From CADCTB01 sp964479465 (lineage in GTDB: Bacteria > Actinomycetota > Acidimicrobiia > Acidimicrobiales > AC-14): 64,000 nt of DNA. A program made the translations under genes and the position numbers. The stretch lies in contig CAYZMG010000010.1 in NCBI GenBank assembly GCA_964479465.1, positions 1 through 64,000 of the forward strand. The letters run 5' to 3'. The notes below the pieces were generated by a model. That model did not search any database, was not told the DNA's origin, and saw only the letters and a list, made by a program, of their open reading frames with translations. Shown here one piece after another: positions 59,573-64,000 of the stretch (positions are counted from its first letter, which is position 1; each line of letters starts with the position of its first letter).

Positions 59573-61008
59573 CGCGTCCCCATCTGCCGGACGGGGTCGC
59601 CGCCGAGCAGCCGGCTCGGGATGGGAAGGCCGGCAGCGCGCAGCTTCTCGCCGAACGCCGGCCGAATGCCGGTGGGCACGAGTGATGCGTGGATGAGCCC
59701 GTCCTCGCCCAGGTCACCGCTCTGGTCGAGGGTGAAGATGTCCTGCAGGGTGATCACGCCCGACTCCATGCCGGTGACCTCGGTGAGGTGGGTGACCCGC
59801 CGGGTCCCGTCCCGCAGCCGGCTGAGGTGGACGATGAGATTGATGGCGGAGGCGATCTGTTCCCTGATGGCCCGGGACGGAAGGTCCAGGCCGGCCATGA
59901 GCACCATGGTCTCGAGCCGGGAGACAGCGTCGCGCGGGGTGTTGGCGTGCAGGGTCGACATGGAGCCCTCGTGGCCGGTGTTCATGGCCTGGAGCATGTC
60001 GAGGGCTTCGCCGCCGCGGACTTCGCCGACGATGATCCGGTCGGGTCGCATCCGAAGGGAGTTGCGCAGGAGGTCGCGGATGGTGACCTCGCCGCGGTCC
60101 TCGATGTTCGGGGGGCGACCCTCGAGACGGACGACGTGCTCCTGCATGAGCTGAAGCTCGGCGGAGTCCTCGATCGTGACGATGCGCTCGTCCTCGGGAA
60201 TCGATGACGACAGCACGTTGAGAAGGGTCGTCTTGCCGGTGCCGGTGCCACCGGTGACGAGGATGTTGAGCCGGCCCATCACGCACAAAGAGGTCAGCTC
60301 GGCCAACTTGGGTGTCAGCGTCTTGAGCCGGACGAGATCGTCGACTTTCAGAGGGACCTTCGAGAACTTGCGGATGGTGAGCGTGGGGCCGTCGAGGGCG
60401 AGGGGAGGCAGGACGGCGTTCACCCGGGAGCCGTCGGGCAGGCGGGCGTCGACCATGGGCGAGGACTCGTCGATGCGCCGGCCGACCTTGCCGACGATGC
60501 GCTCGATGACCCGGCGAAGATGGTCGTCGAACAGGAACCTCGTCCCGGTGGCATAGAGGCGGCCGGCCCGTTCGACGTAGATGGGTCTGGTGCCGGTGAC
60601 CATGATCTCACTGACCGCAGGGTCGGCGAGGAAGCTCTCCAGCGGGCCGTACCCGAGGACGTCCTCGCTGATGTCGTCGACCAGACGCTGCCGCTCGGCG
60701 GGGGAGAGGGGGGCGCGGTCGGCCTGGAGCACGTGCCCCAGCTCCTCGATGACGAGGCGGTGGAGCTGCTCCTCGGTCATCTCGGGGCGGAAGAGGCGAC
60801 CGCCCAGGCGGGTGAAAAGAGACTCCTGGGCCCGCTGCTTGATCGCGGCGAGCGGGTCCCCAGGTGCCTGGGCGTCGGTGGACCTCGCCGCCGGCGACGG
60901 AGTCCGGGGCGCCGGCGCCGGCTTCCGGGGCGATCGCTCAGCCGGGACGGGGGGCGCCTCGTCGGGCGGGACGACACCGGCTTGCTTCAGTCGCTGGTTG
61001 AGCTTCAC
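59569..61008 (-). CDS. tadA: TadA/CpaF pilus assembly ATPase
   Basis: 479 residues from GTG 61008, in a GTGA overlap with cpaE. An N-terminal Pro-rich region (10-50) is followed by the CpaF fold with Walker A GGTGTGKT (253-260), IEDSAELQLMQEHVVRLE, and MRPDRIIVGEVRGGEALDML. It powers pilin polymerisation in the Tad/Flp pilus. Confidence 0.95.
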   Translation of the reverse strand: MKLNQRLKQAGVVPPDEAPPVPAERSPRKPAPAPRTPSPAARSTDAQAPGDPLAAIKQRAQESLFTRLGGRLFRPEMTEEQLHRLVIEELGHVLQADRAPLSPAERQRLVDDISEDVLGYGPLESFLADPAVSEIMVTGTRPIYVERAGRLYATGTRFLFDDHLRRVIERIVGKVGRRIDESSPMVDARLPDGSRVNAVLPPLALDGPTLTIRKFSKVPLKVDDLVRLKTLTPKLAELTSLCVMGRLNILVTGGTGTGKTTLLNVLSSSIPEDERIVTIEDSAELQLMQEHVVRLEGRPPNIEDRGEVTIRDLLRNSLRMRPDRIIVGEVRGGEALDMLQAMNTGHEGSMSTLHANTPRDAVSRLETMVLMAGLDLPSRAIREQIASAINLIVHLSRLRDGTRRVTHLTEVTGMESGVITLQDIFTLDQSGDLGEDGLIHASLVPTGIRPAFGEKLRAAGLPIPSRLLGGDPVRQMGTR

Positions 61009-62213
61009 TTGGCGTCCTTTCGGGAGAACAGCCGACCCCGCTCGGCCGCCGGCGCGGCTGGCGCATGGTCGATGAAGTGGCTGGCGAGGCCGGCCATGGC
61101 CTTGCCTGCGGGGGAGCGCGGATCGGATTGCACGACCGGCGTACCCTGGTTGACGGCGATCTGGATGGACCTCGATGTCGGGACCGAGGCCTCCACGGCG
61201 ACGCCGATGGTGGCCTCGACGTCGGCGGGTGAAAGACCGACCTTGTCGTCGGAGCGGTTCAGGACCAGGTGACGGCGGGCCTTCGTCATACCCAGCAGGT
61301 CGAGGGCGTCCAAGGCCTTGCGCAGTCCCCGGACGCTGGGCACGTCGGTGACGCAGACCAGCACCAGGTCGTCGGCGCGCTCGGCGGCGGCGAGGGCGTA
61401 CTCGTCGAGGCCGGCGGCGGTGTCGACCACGACGTAGTCGAACTCGCCGGCGAGGATGTCGATCATTTCGCCGACGGTTATGGACGAGACCTCCTCGGCC
61501 TCGGCCGGGAAGTGCGGCCCGACGAGGGCGTAGAGGCCAGAGGGGTGGGGCTCCAGGAACACCTTCAGGGCCGTGCTGTCGAGCTGGTTCCCCAACCGGG
61601 CGGCGTCGGCGATGGTGGCCTGAGGGCCGATGCCGAGGGCGCTGGCCACGTCGCCGAACTGGAGGTCGAGGTCGATGATCGCCACTCGGCCGGGTGCCGC
61701 CAGAGCCAGGCGGGTGGCGAGGTTGGTCGCCACCGTGGTCTTTCCGGCGCCACCCTTGGGCGACATGACCGTGATGACCCGACCCCGAGGGACCTCTTCG
61801 CGCTGGGCGATGCTGCTGTTGGTGGCCCGCCGGCGGGCGGCTGCCGACCCCGCCCGGGTCAGTGCCTCGCGGACGTGGTCGTCCTCCGAGCCGGGGGTGA
61901 TGATCTCCCGAACGCCGGCCCTGAGCGCCCGCTCCCACAGCCGGGTGGAGGGCTTGGCGACGATGACGACGCAGACCTCGGGGTGCAGCAAGTCGAATGC
62001 CTCGGCCAGGGCGATGGTGACCGGAGGGGCCAGCCCGGGCCCGAGGACCACGACCTGCGGCTGGCTCTGGGCGATCTGGCGGACCGCCGTTTCAGGCTGG
62101 GTGCGCGGGATGTGGTCGTCCCAGTAGCGCTCGGCGTCAAGGTCACCGTCGAAGGCCCGCTTGACTTGGGCCTCGAACTCGCCGTCCGGCGTGACGAGGA
62201 CGGTGCCGCTCAC
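61005..62213 (-). CDS. cpaE: CpaE-like pilus assembly ATPase (MinD/ParA family)
   Basis: 402 residues from GTG 62213; longer frames extend into the gap after cpaB and look non-coding. A receiver-like N-terminal domain (about 1-130) without clear phospho-site is followed by a MinD-type ATPase with SPKGGAGKT (151-159), DLDLQFGDVA and VVVDTAAGLDEYAL. It localises Tad pilus assembly. Confidence 0.92.
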   Translation of the reverse strand: MSGTVLVTPDGEFEAQVKRAFDGDLDAERYWDDHIPRTQPETAVRQIAQSQPQVVVLGPGLAPPVTIALAEAFDLLHPEVCVVIVAKPSTRLWERALRAGVREIITPGSEDDHVREALTRAGSAAARRRATNSSIAQREEVPRGRVITVMSPKGGAGKTTVATNLATRLALAAPGRVAIIDLDLQFGDVASALGIGPQATIADAARLGNQLDSTALKVFLEPHPSGLYALVGPHFPAEAEEVSSITVGEMIDILAGEFDYVVVDTAAGLDEYALAAAERADDLVLVCVTDVPSVRGLRKALDALDLLGMTKARRHLVLNRSDDKVGLSPADVEATIGVAVEASVPTSRSIQIAVNQGTPVVQSDPRSPAGKAMAGLASHFIDHAPAAPAAERGRLFSRKDAK

Positions 62214-62247
62214 CGGTGTGGGTCCTTCACCGTGGGTGCCGGCGTCA

Positions 62248-62949
62248 TCAGAGGTTGACTCCGGCCTTGGTCTGGACCTTGGTGCCGGACTCGCTGGCCT
62301 CCATGGGTTCCCATGCCAGCCACAGCTTGCCGTTCTCGGCTGCGAACACGACCTTCTCCACTGCCGGGGCATCGATGGCCAGCGTGATGAGGAGGCCGGC
62401 AACCGGCGCCGGCCCGCTGGCCGGCGTGGTTACGGAGATCCCGTCGGCGGTCCGCACGTCGGTGACCTTGACCTTGTGGAGGATGAGGTGGGTGGTCTCG
62501 GGCTCATCGAAGGAGACCGTCACCCCGACGGAGTCACCCTTGCGGATCTGCCCGCCAAGGGCCCGCACGGGATCGAGGGCGATGGTGACCTGGAGCAGGC
62601 CGGCGCCGATGCCCTGGGCCTCGGCCGCCGTCGTGAAGCGGGTGCTCACCAGTTGCTCGCCCGGGAGCAGGTCGACGGCGGCGACCTTGCCGGCCAGGGC
62701 GCTCGTGCTGGTGAGGGCGCCGGCGGTGGCGACCTTCACCGGGATCTGCTCCATGCGCAGGCTGGGGGTGATGTCTTCGGCCTTTGTGCCCTTGGGGATG
62801 GAAGCGCTCACCACCAGCACGTCGACGGTTTTCTCGCCCTTGAGGGCCCGGTTCTCGGCGCTGCGGACATAGGCCACCAACAGCCCCGTCCCCACCGCGG
62901 CGAGGAGCACCGAGGCGATGATCCCGATGAGCTTCTGTCGTCTGATCAT
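62248..62949 (-). CDS. cpaB: CpaB-like pilus assembly protein (SAF domain)
   Basis: 233 residues from ATG 62949. One N-terminal membrane helix (about 8-27) precedes a SAF domain (about 40-105, VVSASIPKGTKAEDITP and VAAVDLLPGEQLV). The rest is a periplasmic beta domain as in CpaB/RcpC. It is between the TadG-like and cpaE genes. Confidence 0.9.
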   Translation of the reverse strand: MIRRQKLIGIIASVLLAAVGTGLLVAYVRSAENRALKGEKTVDVLVVSASIPKGTKAEDITPSLRMEQIPVKVATAGALTSTSALAGKVAAVDLLPGEQLVSTRFTTAAEAQGIGAGLLQVTIALDPVRALGGQIRKGDSVGVTVSFDEPETTHLILHKVKVTDVRTADGISVTTPASGPAPVAGLLITLAIDAPAVEKVVFAAENGKLWLAWEPMEASESGTKVQTKAGVNL

Positions 62950-62962
62950 TGTTCTGAGTCCT

Positions 62963-63934
62963 TTAGCTGACGAGGGCGACGCGGTTGCCCAGAGGGGGGC
63001 CACCGAGTTCGCCGATGGGGACGAACCGCACGAAGTACCCGGAGAGGCATGCGTTGCTGCCGCAGGGCGGTCCCTCCGAGCCGCCGGAGGGGAACGTGAA
63101 CCCGGTGATGTGGAACTGGGCGAAGCCGTAGACGTGGTAGTTGCCGTTGTTGCCGCTGCCGCTGACTGCGTCGAACAGGGCCATGAGCACGTCCTGGTTG
63201 AGGAACTTCTTCATGTCGCAGGAGTTGGGGTTGGCGTTGCCGGTGTCGGACTTCCAGTCGGTGGTCGCGACCGGCGTGATGACGCAGTCGTTCGGGTCGC
63301 CGTCGGTCTTGTCGTCCAGCCAGCCGAACCCGCCGGGCAGGTTGGCGCCGCTGGGGCCGCCCGGGCAGTCGCCGGAGTTCTTGTGGAACAGGATGTTCAT
63401 CTGCTTCTCGAAGACCGTGGCATCGGGGGCCGTGGCCGCCAGGAACTCGCACCTGGAGATGGTCAGCCGCACGACGGACGCCTTCTTGAGGCCCGCCCAG
63501 CTCGCCGCTGCTTTGGCGCTGAAGGTGTCCCCCTTGACCCCGCTCGCCGACCGACCGAACTGGTAGGGCAGGATCGCGCCGCCGCCTGCGGCCTTGGTGC
63601 TCGTTCCCACCGTCACCGTCTTGTTCGGGTAGTCCGGGGTGACCGTGACGACTGCGGCACCGTCGCGCGAGTTCTTGTCCGCCAACTCCTGGGCTCGGGC
63701 AATCAGGGTGGCAAGCGGGCAGGCCGGCGCTCCGGCCGGGCAGTTCGTGCCCATGTACTGGGCCAGGTCGAGCGCAGCGGAGTCGGCGCCGTTCTGCAGC
63801 TGGCGCTTCTCGTCGTGGATGGCCCCGATGTCGACGACCAGGGCGGCCATGCCCACGATGACCACGGTGAACGCGGCCATCAGGACGATGATCGCACCCT
63901 TCTCGTCGCGTCGGTGCGGTGTCAGCCGCCGCAT
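62963..63934 (-). CDS. TadG-like pilus protein
   Basis: 323 residues from ATG 63934 (GTG 63964 is an alternative). Basic start, then one membrane helix (about 16-38, AIIVLMAAFTVVIVGMAALV) followed by DIGAIHDEKRQLQNGADSAA, the TadE/TadG-type N-terminus. The exported remainder has several Cys pairs. It starts inside the end of the preceding TadE-like frame (13-bp overlap). Confidence 0.85.
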   Translation of the reverse strand: MRRLTPHRRDEKGAIIVLMAAFTVVIVGMAALVVDIGAIHDEKRQLQNGADSAALDLAQYMGTNCPAGAPACPLATLIARAQELADKNSRDGAAVVTVTPDYPNKTVTVGTSTKAAGGGAILPYQFGRSASGVKGDTFSAKAAASWAGLKKASVVRLTISRCEFLAATAPDATVFEKQMNILFHKNSGDCPGGPSGANLPGGFGWLDDKTDGDPNDCVITPVATTDWKSDTGNANPNSCDMKKFLNQDVLMALFDAVSGSGNNGNYHVYGFAQFHITGFTFPSGGSEGPPCGSNACLSGYFVRFVPIGELGGPPLGNRVALVS

Positions 63935-64000
63935 CGCATGACTCCATCGGCGCGAAGTCTCCACGTCCCGGTGCGGAAAAGCGGAATGGTGTACTCGAAG
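63922..64000 (-). CDS. C-terminal end of a TadE-like pseudopilin gene
   Basis: 25 codons are visible, ending GVMRCGG with TGA at 63924-63922. They read FEYTIPLFRTG, as at the end of small TadE-type proteins, and overlap the start of the TadG-like gene. The identity is from context and the short end only. Confidence 0.5.
   Translation of the reverse strand, partial: FEYTIPLFRTGTWRLRADGVMRCGG

Noticed and set aside
1..64000. CRISPR array or rRNA operon
   Set aside because: No regularly spaced repeat array and no rRNA signature was seen; the only interspersed long repeats are the three att copies.

Overview
The window is a high-GC stretch with many 4-bp ATGA/GTGA gene overlaps and frequent GTG starts. 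It carries a WhiB-like fragment, DUF2510 and DUF4333-like proteins, a Tad-pilus locus with a VWA-TadB fusion and a MobF relaxase. This points to an actinobacterium (Actinomycetota), perhaps an Acidimicrobiia-type lineage. There is no rRNA or other marker that fixes the class. Two runs of 10 N (19013-19022, 23350-23359) show that the sequence is a scaffolded draft or metagenome assembly.

Region 1 (1-9785) is chromosomal backbone. It holds the tail of a probable cytidylate kinase gene, plsC, an ECF sigma factor followed by three same-frame BsuPI-like domain proteins, ispH, a PDZ/radical-SAM/DUF512 protein, der, a SpoIIE-type phosphatase, a small zinc-ribbon protein and an L,D-transpeptidase. 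Region 2 (9854-about 40500) is an accretion of integrative elements at the 3' half of a tRNA-Pro(GGG) gene. Copies of the tRNA 3' half lie at 9885, 22399 and 37974. Element A (about 12.5 kb) is phage- or satellite-like: tyrosine integrase, small regulators, a DnaB-N/RecA-like helicase with an iteron-like repeat cluster, a chain of overlapping small genes, a fused HK97 protease-capsid protein and a tape-measure protein, but no recognisable large terminase or portal. Element B (about 15.6 kb) looks mobilizable: tyrosine integrase, MobF relaxase and coupling protein. Its cargo is a SIR2-domain protein and a three-gene GHKL ATPase (paraMORC) / PD-(D/E)XK / Z1-helicase module without a visible methyltransferase. 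Element C is a decayed integrase plus a toxin-antitoxin remnant and a frameshifted ORF. Each element has its own pair of short direct repeats with an 11-bp period next to the att copy, which I read as candidate integrase arm sites.

Region 3 (40525-56719) is accessory or metabolic chromosome. It holds a divergent Lgt paralogue, an ArsR-rhodanese / MBL-rhodanese / MFS operon (probably persulfide or sulfur stress), a STAS protein, a YihY/BrkB membrane protein, a coupled GH15-zwf-MscS-DUF2254 operon, an ABC exporter, a primary-type sigma factor, a membrane protein and an Hpt protein. Region 4 (56770-64000, minus strand) is a Tad/Flp pilus operon: TadE end, TadG-like, CpaB, CpaE, TadA, VWA-TadB, TadC.

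The most unusual parts are the serial tRNA-Pro insertions with element-specific arm repeats, the stripped-down capsid-bearing element A, and the methyltransferase-less paraMORC/nuclease/Z1 cassette carried beside a SIR2 gene on the mobilizable element B.
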